Assembly: GCF_040892615.1 (NCBI RefSeq)
Contig: NZ_JBFRYC010000009.1
Coordinates: 76,338-140,337, forward strand
Direction of reading: 5' to 3'
DNA length: 64,000 nt
Source: Thioclava arctica
GTDB lineage: Bacteria; Pseudomonadota; Alphaproteobacteria; Rhodobacterales; Rhodobacteraceae
Both the position numbers and the translations under genes were made by a program. This document shows positions 16,984-25,055 of this stretch, piece by piece (positions within the stretch are counted from its first letter, which is position 1; the number at the start of each line of letters is the position of its first letter). The notes under the pieces are model-generated. The model had not been told where the DNA came from. It saw only the letters and a list, made by a program, of their open reading frames with translations, and did not search any database.

Positions 16984-17731
16984 GGACAAGGGCTGGCCCG
17001 AGGGCGTGGCGCGTCACGCCTTGGCTTCGGTCGATTCCACGATGAACGAAGCGGCCCGGCTTGCGCCGGGCCTTTCGGGTCCGGCCTGGATCTTCGCGCG
17101 GGTGCAAACGGCAGCGCGCGGGCGCCGGGGCCGGGCTTGGCGCGCGCCCGAGGGAAATTTCTCGGCCACGCTCGTGATGCGCCCCGAGGGCGGGCTCCCC
17201 CAAGCGGCGCTCTATTCCTTTGTGGCGGCTCTCGCACTGGAGGCAGCGTTGAGCCATGTCGCAGGCCCCCATGCGCGGTTCGCGATCAAATGGCCCAATG
17301 ATGTGCTGCTTGACGGCGGCAAGATTGCGGGGATTTTGCTGGAGACGCTGGGGCAGGGCGCGCAGCTCAAATTGGCGATCGGGATTGGCGTGAACCTTGC
17401 GCAGACACCCGCGCCCGAAACGCTGGAACCCGAGGCGATGCAGCCAGTCAATCTGGCGCAGCAAACCGGGATGCAGGTGACGCCCGAAGACTTCCTGCCG
17501 ATCCTTGCGCAAGCGTTTGATCACTACGATCAGCAGTTTCGCGACTACGGGTTCGATGCGATCCGCAATGCGTGGCTGGCGCGCGCCGCGCGCTTGGGCG
17601 AGCAGATCACGGCGCGTGTGGGCAGCCAAACCCATCATGGTATCTTCGAGACGATTGATCATAGCGGGGCGTTGATCCTGCGTGAGCAACAGGGGACGCG
17701 CGCAATCGCGGCGGCCGATATTTTCTTTTGA
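16973..17731 (+). CDS. birA: Biotin--[acetyl-CoA-carboxylase] ligase (catalytic domain only)
   Basis: Attaches biotin to carboxyl carrier proteins through biotinyl-AMP. DSTMNEAARLAP, the ARGRRGRAW loop that binds biotinyl-AMP and FAIKWPNDVLLDGGKIAGILLE are clear. There is no N-terminal winged-helix domain, so it is a class I ligase and not the E. coli-type repressor. No ATG stands before the first conserved block: I give the TTG at 16973 (252 residues, overlapping nuoN by 11 bp), but the GTG at 17006 is also possible. The position behind nuoN is the same as in Paracoccus. The stop is followed after 18 bp by coaX. Confidence 0.9.
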   Translation: MLTKDKGWPEGVARHALASVDSTMNEAARLAPGLSGPAWIFARVQTAARGRRGRAWRAPEGNFSATLVMRPEGGLPQAALYSFVAALALEAALSHVAGPHARFAIKWPNDVLLDGGKIAGILLETLGQGAQLKLAIGIGVNLAQTPAPETLEPEAMQPVNLAQQTGMQVTPEDFLPILAQAFDHYDQQFRDYGFDAIRNAWLARAARLGEQITARVGSQTHHGIFETIDHSGALILREQQGTRAIAAADIFF

Positions 17732-17749
17732 GTGCGAAAAGGGGCGGGT

Positions 17750-18526
17750 ATGCTTCTGTGTATCGATTGCGGCAATACCAACACGGTGTTCTCGATCTGG
17801 GATGGGAACGCTTTTCTCTCGACCTGGCGGATGGAAACCAATCACAAACGCACGGCGGATGAGTATTTCGTCTGGCTCTCGGGGCTGATGCGCCTGCATG
17901 AGATCACCGGCAAGATCACCGAGACGATCATCTCTTCGACGGTGCCGCGCGTGGTGTTCAACCTGCGTGTGCTGTGCAATCGTTATTTCGATTGTCGCCC
18001 GATGGTGGTGGGCAAACCCGAATGTGTGCTGCCCGTGGCCCCGCGCGTCGATGAGGGCACAACCGTTGGCCCCGACCGTCTGGTTAATGCGGTGGCGGGG
18101 TTTGATCGCCACGGCGGCGATATTGTCGTGGTGGATTTCGGCACGGCAACGACCTTTGACGTGGTGGCGCGCGACGGGGCCTATATCGGGGGCGTGATTG
18201 CGCCCGGTGTGAACCTCAGCCTTGAGGCGCTGCACCAATCCGCTGCAGCACTGCCCCATGTCGATATCTCCAAGCCGCTAGCCGTTATCGGGACAAATAC
18301 CGTCGCCTGTATCCAGTCTGGCGTGTTTTGGGGCTATATTGGTCTTGTCGAGGGTATCGTGCGCCAGATAAGGGTCGAACGTGACCGCCCGATGAAGGTG
18401 ATCGCCACCGGAGGGCTTGCGCCGCTGTTTGATCAGGGGTTCGATCTTTTCGACAAGGTCGAGGAAGACCTCACCATGCATGGCCTTCGCCTGCTGAATG
18501 ACTACAATAAAGGACTGACCGCGTGA
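17750..18526 (+). CDS. coaX: Type III pantothenate kinase
   Basis: Catalyses the first step of coenzyme A synthesis, ATP + pantothenate to 4'-phosphopantothenate. The ATPase-fold loops are visible: MLLCIDCGNTNTVFSIWD at the N-terminus, GPDRLVNAVAG and DFGTATTFDVV in the middle, and TGGLAPLF near the end. The protein has 258 residues, the usual size. An in-frame GTG lies at 17732, but the ATG at 17750 has AGGGGCGGG just before it and gives the normal N-terminus. The stop overlaps the GTG start of rnj. Together with birA this pairs two cofactor genes behind complex I. Confidence 0.95.
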   Translation: MLLCIDCGNTNTVFSIWDGNAFLSTWRMETNHKRTADEYFVWLSGLMRLHEITGKITETIISSTVPRVVFNLRVLCNRYFDCRPMVVGKPECVLPVAPRVDEGTTVGPDRLVNAVAGFDRHGGDIVVVDFGTATTFDVVARDGAYIGGVIAPGVNLSLEALHQSAAALPHVDISKPLAVIGTNTVACIQSGVFWGYIGLVEGIVRQIRVERDRPMKVIATGGLAPLFDQGFDLFDKVEEDLTMHGLRLLNDYNKGLTA

Positions 18527-20199
18527 CAGAACGATTGATCTATCTTCCTCTTGGTGGTGCCGGCGAAATTGGCATGAATGCCTACGTCTATGGCTATGGG
18601 CCGGCGGGGAAAGAACGGCTGATCGTGGTCGATCTGGGCGTGACCTTCCCTGATATGGACAGCTCTCCCGGCGTCGATCTGATCATGGCCGATCTGGCTT
18701 GGCTTGAGGACAATGCCGATCGCATCGAGGCGATTTTCATCACCCATGCCCATGAAGACCATATCGGCGCGTTGGCCCATGTTTGGAACAAACTGCGCAA
18801 ACCGGTCTTTGCGCGCGCCTTCACGGGCCGTATCGGGCAGCTGAAACTCGAAGAGGCCGGGATTCCCGCCGAAACGATCCAGATCGTCGAGCCGCGCCCG
18901 CATGCCATCGACGCCGGGCCGTTCACCGTGCAATTCGTGCCGGTGTCGCACTCTATCCCCGAAAGTTCGGCGCTGGTCATCGACACGCCTGCCGGGCGCA
19001 TCGTGCATACCGGCGATTTCAAGCTGGATGGCAATCCGATCGTGGGCGAACCCTTTGATCCGATCCTGTGGCACGAGATCGCGCAGGAAGGTGAGGGCGT
19101 GAAAGTCCTGGTGAGCGATTCCACCAATGTGTTCTCGCCCGCGCCCGGTCGCTCTGAGGCGACCTTGGCTGAACCGCTGACCAAGTTGATTGCCGAGCAA
19201 ACCGGGATGATTGTGGCCACGACATTCGCATCAAACGTGGCGCGTCTGAAAACGCTCGCTGAGGCGGGCGTTGCGGCGGGGCGTTCGGTCTGTCTGCTGG
19301 GGCGCGCGATGAAACGCATGGTGGGCGCGGCGCAGGAAACTGGCGTGCTCAAGGGCATGCCCGGCACGATCCCGCCCGAAGAGGCGATGGATGTGCCGCG
19401 TGGCAATCTGATGCTGATCGTCACCGGGTCGCAGGGCGAGCGGCGCGCCGCCTCGGCACAGCTTTCGCGCGGGAAATATCTGGGTCTTGAGATGAAAGAG
19501 GGCGACAGCTTTCTGTTTTCGTCCAAAACTATTCCGGGCAATGAGCGCGGCGTGATCCGCATCATGAACGCCTATTCCGAGATGGGCGTGGATGTGATCG
19601 ACGATCATGACGGGCTGTATCACGTCTCGGGCCACGCCAACCGCCCCGATCTTGAAGCGGTGCATGACCTGCTGCGCCCGAAAATCCTGATCCCGATGCA
19701 TGGTGAGCACCGCCACCTGCGCGAACATGCCAAGATCGCGCAAGCCAAGGGGATTGCCTCGGAAGTGGCCACCAATGGCTCGATGATCGATCTGACGGGC
19801 ACGGTGCCCAAAGTGGTCGAATATATCGAGGCCGGGCGGACTTATATTGATGGTTCGGTCAAAATCGGCGCGATGGACGGTGTGGTGCGCGGGCGGATTC
19901 GCATGGCGCTGAACGGTCTGGTTCTGGTCACGGTGATTCTGGACGAACAGGATCAACCGCTTGGCGATCCTTGGGTGCAGACGATGGGACTGCCCAAGCA
20001 GGGTCGTGGCGGTGCCATTTTGATTGATCAGATCGAAGATGAGATGTCGGATTTCCTCAACCGTGCTCCGGCAAAAGTGCTGTCGAATGACGAGAAGATG
20101 GATGAGGCGCTGCGCCGTATCGCGCGTCAGGTCTCAATGGAAGAGATTGGCAAAAAGCCCGAGGTGATCGTGGTGACCTCGCGCTTGGTCGACGAATAG
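18523..20199 (+). CDS. rnj: Ribonuclease J
   Basis: A 558-residue beta-CASP metallo-beta-lactamase RNase with endo- and 5'-3' exonuclease activity in mRNA decay and rRNA maturation. The metal site THAHEDH lies at residues 74-80 (His75, His77, Asp79, His80), and later metal and RNA motifs (VPVSHSIPES, HVSGHANRPD, IPMHGEHRHL) are present. The GTG start overlaps the coaX stop, so the gene is translationally coupled to the end of the nuo-birA-coaX run. A strong hairpin follows 59 bp after the stop. Confidence 0.96.
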   Translation: MTERLIYLPLGGAGEIGMNAYVYGYGPAGKERLIVVDLGVTFPDMDSSPGVDLIMADLAWLEDNADRIEAIFITHAHEDHIGALAHVWNKLRKPVFARAFTGRIGQLKLEEAGIPAETIQIVEPRPHAIDAGPFTVQFVPVSHSIPESSALVIDTPAGRIVHTGDFKLDGNPIVGEPFDPILWHEIAQEGEGVKVLVSDSTNVFSPAPGRSEATLAEPLTKLIAEQTGMIVATTFASNVARLKTLAEAGVAAGRSVCLLGRAMKRMVGAAQETGVLKGMPGTIPPEEAMDVPRGNLMLIVTGSQGERRAASAQLSRGKYLGLEMKEGDSFLFSSKTIPGNERGVIRIMNAYSEMGVDVIDDHDGLYHVSGHANRPDLEAVHDLLRPKILIPMHGEHRHLREHAKIAQAKGIASEVATNGSMIDLTGTVPKVVEYIEAGRTYIDGSVKIGAMDGVVRGRIRMALNGLVLVTVILDEQDQPLGDPWVQTMGLPKQGRGGAILIDQIEDEMSDFLNRAPAKVLSNDEKMDEALRRIARQVSMEEIGKKPEVIVVTSRLVDE

Positions 20200-20257
20200 G
20201 CCAGGGCGAAAAGCCGGGCAGGGCGGCGATTGCGCCGCCCCTCGCTGCGGGCATGAA

Positions 20258-20289
20258 AAAACCCGCCAGAGGAAACTCTGGCGGGTTTT
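20258..20289. terminator. Bidirectional intrinsic terminator between rnj and the helicase gene
   Basis: AAACCCGCCAGAG, a GAA loop region and CTCTGGCGGGTTTT form a 13-bp GC-rich stem flanked by A-run and T-run, so it works in both directions. It lies between two convergent genes. A second, weaker hairpin (GGGCGGCG, ATTG loop, CGCCGCCC) stands just upstream at 20221-20240. Confidence 0.9.
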
Positions 20290-20308
20290 GCTATTCAAGA
20301 AACGTAGC

Positions 20309-21931
20309 TTAGCTGTCCGCGCTATCCTCGGTTTCCACTTCGCTTTCCGTGTCAGGTTTGCTGGTGCGGAACGAGCGGGTCAGGAAGTCGGGCATGTGAT
20401 CGCCCATCCCGACGACCGAACCACCACGCTCCGACTCGCGCCGATTGCGGCCACCGCGCGCGCGGCGCGTGTCATCACGCTCGTGGTTGGTGTTGGGCTC
20501 GGACTTGGCAGCGACAGCTTGCACCGGAGCGGGCGCAGGAACTGCGACAGGCTCGGGGGCAGGGGCCGTTGCGGCCACCGGAGTTTGCACAATCGGGGTT
20601 GTCGCGGCCGAATCGCCCTGTTGATCGGACTTGTTATGATCGCGCGCCGGGCGCGGGCCACGGTTTGACCGAGCGCTGCCCTCGCGGGTGCCCGTTTCGC
20701 GCGTGCGACCGCCACGGCCGCGACCGCCTTTGGCATCATCGCGCTTTTGCGGCGCGGTTTTGGCCCCTTCGGACAGCTCGAACCCCTCGGGCGGCACGGC
20801 GCGCGGAATTTCCGTCTCGATCAGGCTTTCGATGCCATGAAGATACTTGTCATCCGAGGGCGTCGCGATCGAGATCGCCGCGCCCTTGCGCCCGGCGCGC
20901 CCGGTGCGCCCGATGCGGTGAACGTAATCCTCGGCATGCATCGGCAGATCGTAGTTGAATACATGGCTGACGGCGGGAATATCCAGACCGCGCGCGGCCA
21001 CATCCGAGGCAATCAGCAGTTTCAACCCGCCATCGCGGAACGATTCCAGCGTGCGCGTGCGTTGGCTCTGTTCCAGATCGCCATGAATCGGGGCCGCATC
21101 AAACCCGTATTTCTGCAGGCTTTTCGCGACGATATCGACATCGACCTTGCGGTTGCAGAAGATGATCGCGTTGGTGCAGGCCTCGCCCTCGGCCTCAATC
21201 AGCGCGCGCAGCAACTCGCGCTTGGTCTTTGCCGTCTGGTCGCGCCGCTCGGGCGTGATTTGCACCAGTTTCTGTGTGATGTTCACCCCCGTCGTCGCCT
21301 GACGGGCTACCTCGATGCGCACCGGGGCGTGCAGGAAGGTGTTGGTGATGCGCTCAATCTCGGGGGCCATCGTGGCGGAGAAGAACAGCGTCTGGCGGGT
21401 GAAGGGCGTCAGTTGGAAAATGCGTTCGATATCGGGGATAAAGCCCATATCCAGCATCCGGTCGGCCTCGTCCACGACCATGATTTTCACATCGGTCAGG
21501 ATCAGCTTGCCACGTTCGAAATGATCGAGCAGGCGGCCGGGCGTTGCAATCAGCACATCGACGCCCTTGTCGATCAGCTTGTCTTGCTCACCAAAGCTGA
21601 CGCCGCCGATCAGCAGTGCGCGGGTGAGTTTGGTGTTCTTGGCGTAAAGATCGAAGTTTTCAGCGACCTGCGCGGCCAGTTCGCGCGTCGGGCACAGCAC
21701 GAGGCTGCGCGGCATGCGCGCACGTGCGCGACCCCGGCGCAGCAGCGTCAGCATCGGCAGCGTGAAGCTTGCTGTCTTGCCAGTGCCGGTCTGCGCGATG
21801 CCCAGCACATCCTTGCCCTCAAGCGCGGGCGGGATTGCATCGGCCTGAATCGGCGTGGGCGTTTCATAGCCCGCATCGGCAACAGCAGACAGAACCTTGG
21901 GGTCCAGTTTAAGATCAGAGAATTTCGTCAT
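20309..21931 (-). CDS. DEAD-box ATP-dependent RNA helicase (RhlE-like)
   Basis: A 540-residue RNA helicase. Motif I AQTGTGKT is at residues 46-53, PTRELA at 81-86, motif II DEAD at 154-157, SATM after it, and the C-terminal motif HRIGRTGRAGR near 330-345. After about residue 395 the protein changes to a long disordered tail: Arg/Gly-rich (GRGRGGRTRETGTREG), then Ala/Pro/Val-rich, then Arg-rich and acidic at the end. Such tails bind RNA non-specifically. The start has AAGGACGACG before it. It stands alone, convergent with rnj and divergent from the antiporter gene. Confidence 0.95.
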   Translation of the reverse strand: MTKFSDLKLDPKVLSAVADAGYETPTPIQADAIPPALEGKDVLGIAQTGTGKTASFTLPMLTLLRRGRARARMPRSLVLCPTRELAAQVAENFDLYAKNTKLTRALLIGGVSFGEQDKLIDKGVDVLIATPGRLLDHFERGKLILTDVKIMVVDEADRMLDMGFIPDIERIFQLTPFTRQTLFFSATMAPEIERITNTFLHAPVRIEVARQATTGVNITQKLVQITPERRDQTAKTKRELLRALIEAEGEACTNAIIFCNRKVDVDIVAKSLQKYGFDAAPIHGDLEQSQRTRTLESFRDGGLKLLIASDVAARGLDIPAVSHVFNYDLPMHAEDYVHRIGRTGRAGRKGAAISIATPSDDKYLHGIESLIETEIPRAVPPEGFELSEGAKTAPQKRDDAKGGRGRGGRTRETGTREGSARSNRGPRPARDHNKSDQQGDSAATTPIVQTPVAATAPAPEPVAVPAPAPVQAVAAKSEPNTNHERDDTRRARGGRNRRESERGGSVVGMGDHMPDFLTRSFRTSKPDTESEVETEDSADS

Positions 21932-22192
21932 CGTCGTCCTTAAGTTTCCTGATTACGTCCGGTGGCTGCCGCATCGGGCGGCGCACACATGAGGGCGCAA
22001 CGGAAATTGGGCGCCCTGACCTGACCTCGCCGGATTGCGAGGCTGAAAATCCCCTAACTGATTGCGGTGCAAAGGTCAATCTTTGCGCGCGGCATGGCCG
22101 TTTATCGCCTCTTGCATAACATGCGGGAACCTGACCTTTTGGAGTGGGTTTGGCCCGTATCTGAATTGGGCCGCATTGTTTGAGGGACAAGT
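21932..22192. promoter_or_regulatory. Divergent intergenic region, helicase / antiporter
   Basis: 261 bp without a gene between divergent starts, so both promoters must be here. For the helicase a loose sigma-70-like pair is visible on the minus strand (TTGACC, 17-bp spacer, TAGGGG around 22050-22080), followed by an untranslated leader of more than 100 bases. This is a weak match. I see no clear pair for the antiporter and no tandem repeat. Confidence 0.35.
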
Positions 22193-24073
22193 ATGGCAGT
22201 TGCAGAAACGGTGGGGCTTGGTCCGGTCATGGCCTTCGGGCTTGTCGGGGTGTTTGGCGTTGGGGCGCAATGGCTTGCGTGGCGGCTGCGGCTGCCCGCT
22301 ATCGTTCTCATGCTCGCGGCTGGTCTGATCGTGGGGCCGGCGACGGGGCTGTTGAATCCGAGCCTCGAATTTGGCGATCTTCTGGGGCCGTTGATCGCGC
22401 TTGCGGTGGCGGTGATCCTGTTCGAGGGCGGTTTCACGCTCGATCTGCACCGGCTGGGTGATGCTAGATCCGGCGTCGCGCGGCTGGTCTTTATCGGCGC
22501 ACCGCTGGGCTGGCTTTTGTCAACGCTGGCGCTGGTTTACGGCGCGGGGCTCAGCTGGGAGGCGGCCTCGGTCTTTGGCGGCATCATGGTGGTGACTGGC
22601 CCGACCGTGATCGCGCCCTTGCTGCGAACCGCGAAATTGGCGCGTCGCCCCGCGCGGCTGTTGCAATGGGAGGCCATCGTCAACGACCCAATCGGGGCGC
22701 TGGCCGCCGTGCTTGCCTTTGAGGTGGTGGTGACGCTGCGCTCGAATCTGTCGATGGGCGAGGCGATCTGGCATCTCATTTTGGGCATCGTTTTTGCCGG
22801 GGCGGTTGGCGGGCTTGTCGGCTATGCGATTGCCTGGACCTTCCGGCGCGGAAAAGTGCCCGAATTCATGAAAGTGCCAGTGCTGTTCGCAACCCTTTTG
22901 GCGACCTATGCGGTGACCAATTCGATGCTGCATGAAAGCGGGTTGTTGGCGGTGACGGTGATGGGGCTGGTGATTGGCAATGCCGATTTGCCCTCTTACG
23001 AGGAACTGCGCCGCTTTAAGGAACATGCGACCGTGCTGCTGGTCTCGGGCGTGTTCATCTTGCTGGCGGCCAATATTCAGGTCGACCAACTAGCCGCGCT
23101 GGATTGGCATGCGGCGCTGTTTGTGGCGCTTGTGGTGCTGGTGGCGCGGCCCTTGACAGTCCTGATTTCCTTGATCGGTACGGGGTTGGCGCGCAATGAA
23201 CGGCTGCTGATTGCGCTGACCGGGCCGCGCGGTGTGGTGCTGGTCGCGGTGGCGGGGCTGTTCGGGCAACGGCTCGCCGATCTGGGGGTGGCGGATGGCG
23301 CGCGCATCGGGCCGCTGGCCTTTGTGTTGGTGCTGGTCACGGTGATTGTGCATGGCTTCACGCTGGCGCCCTTGGCGCGCAAGCTTGGTCTGGCCAATAC
23401 CGACAAGCCGGGGCTGCTGATCGTCGGGGGATCGCGCTTTACCACTGCGTTCGCGCAGGTCCTGATGAAGGCCGAGATTCCGGTGCTGATCACCGATCCC
23501 AACCACGCCCATCTGATCCGCGCGCGCGCTTCGGGGGTCAAGACGTTTTACGGCGATATTCTGGGCGAGGCGGCTGAAGATTCGGTTGAGTTGATGTCCT
23601 ATTCCACGCTACTCGCCGCGACCGATAATGACGCCTATAACACGCTGGTGGCGACCGATCTGGCCCCGGAACTGGGGCGCGACAAGGTGTGGCAAGTGCC
23701 GCGCCTGAAGGATGATCGCGAGCGTCATGCGCTGCCCACACAGCTTGGCGGGCGGCGCTTTGGGGCCGGGCGCACGCTGGAGGGCTGGGAGACGCTGCTC
23801 GCGGAAGGCTGGGTCTTTCGTACCACCCGCATCACTGAGGAATACGCCCTGTCGGATTGGCGCGAAAAACGCCCTGACGCGGCTCCAGTTCTGGTGGTGT
23901 CGGCCAAGGGAGAGTTGCGCTTTGTCACCGACCCCGAGACCATGAAGGCCGAGACGGGGGCGCGGATTTTTTCACTATTGCCGGCAAAGACGCTGGAAGA
24001 GGAAAGCGTTGCGCGCGCCAAGGACGCGGAAAAACCGTCTGGTCAGCCGGGGCCTGCAGCGCCCATTCCCTAA
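22193..24073 (+). CDS. Cation:proton antiporter (CPA1 type) with C-terminal RCK/TrkA-N domain
   Basis: A 626-residue inner-membrane transporter. About residues 10-395 contain some 12 hydrophobic helices with the Na+/H+ exchanger features (LPAIVLMLAAGLIVGP, LFEGGFTLDL, VVTGPTVIAPLLR, EAIVNDPIGAL with the Asn-Asp pair, LTGPRGVVLVAVAGLFGQ). Residues ~400-510 form a Rossmann-like TrkA-N domain (PGLLIVGGSRFTTAFAQVL), which suggests control by a bound nucleotide. A third soluble domain follows before a Pro/Ala-rich end. It may exchange Na+ or K+ for H+; the ion cannot be read from the sequence. Confidence 0.9.
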   Translation: MAVAETVGLGPVMAFGLVGVFGVGAQWLAWRLRLPAIVLMLAAGLIVGPATGLLNPSLEFGDLLGPLIALAVAVILFEGGFTLDLHRLGDARSGVARLVFIGAPLGWLLSTLALVYGAGLSWEAASVFGGIMVVTGPTVIAPLLRTAKLARRPARLLQWEAIVNDPIGALAAVLAFEVVVTLRSNLSMGEAIWHLILGIVFAGAVGGLVGYAIAWTFRRGKVPEFMKVPVLFATLLATYAVTNSMLHESGLLAVTVMGLVIGNADLPSYEELRRFKEHATVLLVSGVFILLAANIQVDQLAALDWHAALFVALVVLVARPLTVLISLIGTGLARNERLLIALTGPRGVVLVAVAGLFGQRLADLGVADGARIGPLAFVLVLVTVIVHGFTLAPLARKLGLANTDKPGLLIVGGSRFTTAFAQVLMKAEIPVLITDPNHAHLIRARASGVKTFYGDILGEAAEDSVELMSYSTLLAATDNDAYNTLVATDLAPELGRDKVWQVPRLKDDRERHALPTQLGGRRFGAGRTLEGWETLLAEGWVFRTTRITEEYALSDWREKRPDAAPVLVVSAKGELRFVTDPETMKAETGARIFSLLPAKTLEEESVARAKDAEKPSGQPGPAAPIP

Positions 24074-24083
24074 GCGGGGGGCG

Positions 24084-25049
24084 TTAGCGCCCCAGCGTGA
24101 TGGTTTGGCTGCGCTGCGCGATCACGGCGCCGTCGCGTCGCAGCGCGACCGTGCCTTGATAGGGTCCGGGAGGCCATCCGCCGGGTGGTGTTTTCTTGCC
24201 CGCAAACTGGAAAAACAACGCTTTGGGCTTTGTCATCGTGCTATCATGGGCAAAGTGAAAGCCGTCGGGCCCTTGTAGGCGAAGCGTGATTGTATCGCCC
24301 GCCTGCGCGCCAAACCCATAGGCCCAGACAACCAATGCTGCTCCGTCGCTTGGCAGTGTTGCAACGGGGGCGATCCCCGATTTGATCGCCTCATATCGCG
24401 GTGGCGTATCGGCCAGTCCAAGCTGCAACAGCCCCGAGGAGGTGTAGGGAATGGGCTTGGCCCATAGCTCTTGTTGCGCAATGTTGTGGGCGCAGGTTTG
24501 CGCCATATCCGGGTCAAACGGGTCGATGATCTTGCCATTATGGCGCAGCGAGAGGTGGAGATGGGGGAACTCGGCCTTGCCCGATTGTCCCACAAGGCCC
24601 AAAACCTCGCCCGCCGTGATCTGAGCGCCCGGTTTGACCGCGACAGAGCCATCGCGCATGTGGCAATACTGGGTCTCCCAGCCATCGCCGATCTCAACCA
24701 AAATCCCGTTGCCGCATTCCTTGCCCGCAACCGAAGCCCCGTTGACGAAGGCGCGGTCGGGTTCACCATCGCGGATCGCCTTGACGCTGCCGGAGGCCGC
24801 TGCCAGCACCTTCACTCCCGCTAGCATTGCGGCCTCATTGGGCAGGGCAAAATCGGTGCCCTTATGTCCGTCATAGGTCAGATGTCCGCAGCCGACATCC
24901 CCGGCGCCGGGGCCGGGATCACGATCAACATAATTCTGAATATAGCAGCTTTGTCCGAGCGTGCAGTCGATCGGTTGCTGTAAAGAAATCGTCCCGGCCA
25001 TGCAGGGCAGGGCCGGGACGAGGAGGCTTATCAAAGCGGCGCGTAGCAC
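24084..25049 (-). CDS. M23 family zinc metallopeptidase, secreted
   Basis: A 321-residue LytM-fold protein with a signal peptide (LRAALISLLVPALPCMAG). The zinc site of the family is complete: His62 and Asp66 in DGHKGTDFAL, His165 in HLHLS, and the catalytic His130 in YCHM. Cysteines at 29, 35, 54 and 112 may form disulphides in the periplasm. After the peptidase domain (to about 180) there is a C-terminal beta-rich-looking domain of about 140 residues. It is expected to cut or bind peptidoglycan cross-links. It ends 10 bp from the convergent antiporter gene and starts 6 bp after the clpA stop, so it may be cotranscribed with clpA. Confidence 0.9.
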   Translation of the reverse strand: MLRAALISLLVPALPCMAGTISLQQPIDCTLGQSCYIQNYVDRDPGPGAGDVGCGHLTYDGHKGTDFALPNEAAMLAGVKVLAAASGSVKAIRDGEPDRAFVNGASVAGKECGNGILVEIGDGWETQYCHMRDGSVAVKPGAQITAGEVLGLVGQSGKAEFPHLHLSLRHNGKIIDPFDPDMAQTCAHNIAQQELWAKPIPYTSSGLLQLGLADTPPRYEAIKSGIAPVATLPSDGAALVVWAYGFGAQAGDTITLRLQGPDGFHFAHDSTMTKPKALFFQFAGKKTPPGGWPPGPYQGTVALRRDGAVIAQRSQTITLGR

Positions 25050-25055
25050 GCGTGC

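Noticed and set aside
20221..20240. GGGCGGCG-ATTG-CGCCGCCC hairpin as a separate terminator.
   Set aside because: No T-tract follows on either strand; the real terminator is the A/T-flanked hairpin just downstream.
20747..21943. Plus-strand frame of 398 codons opposite the DEAD-box helicase.
   Set aside because: Antisense shadow; the helicase motifs on the minus strand are complete.
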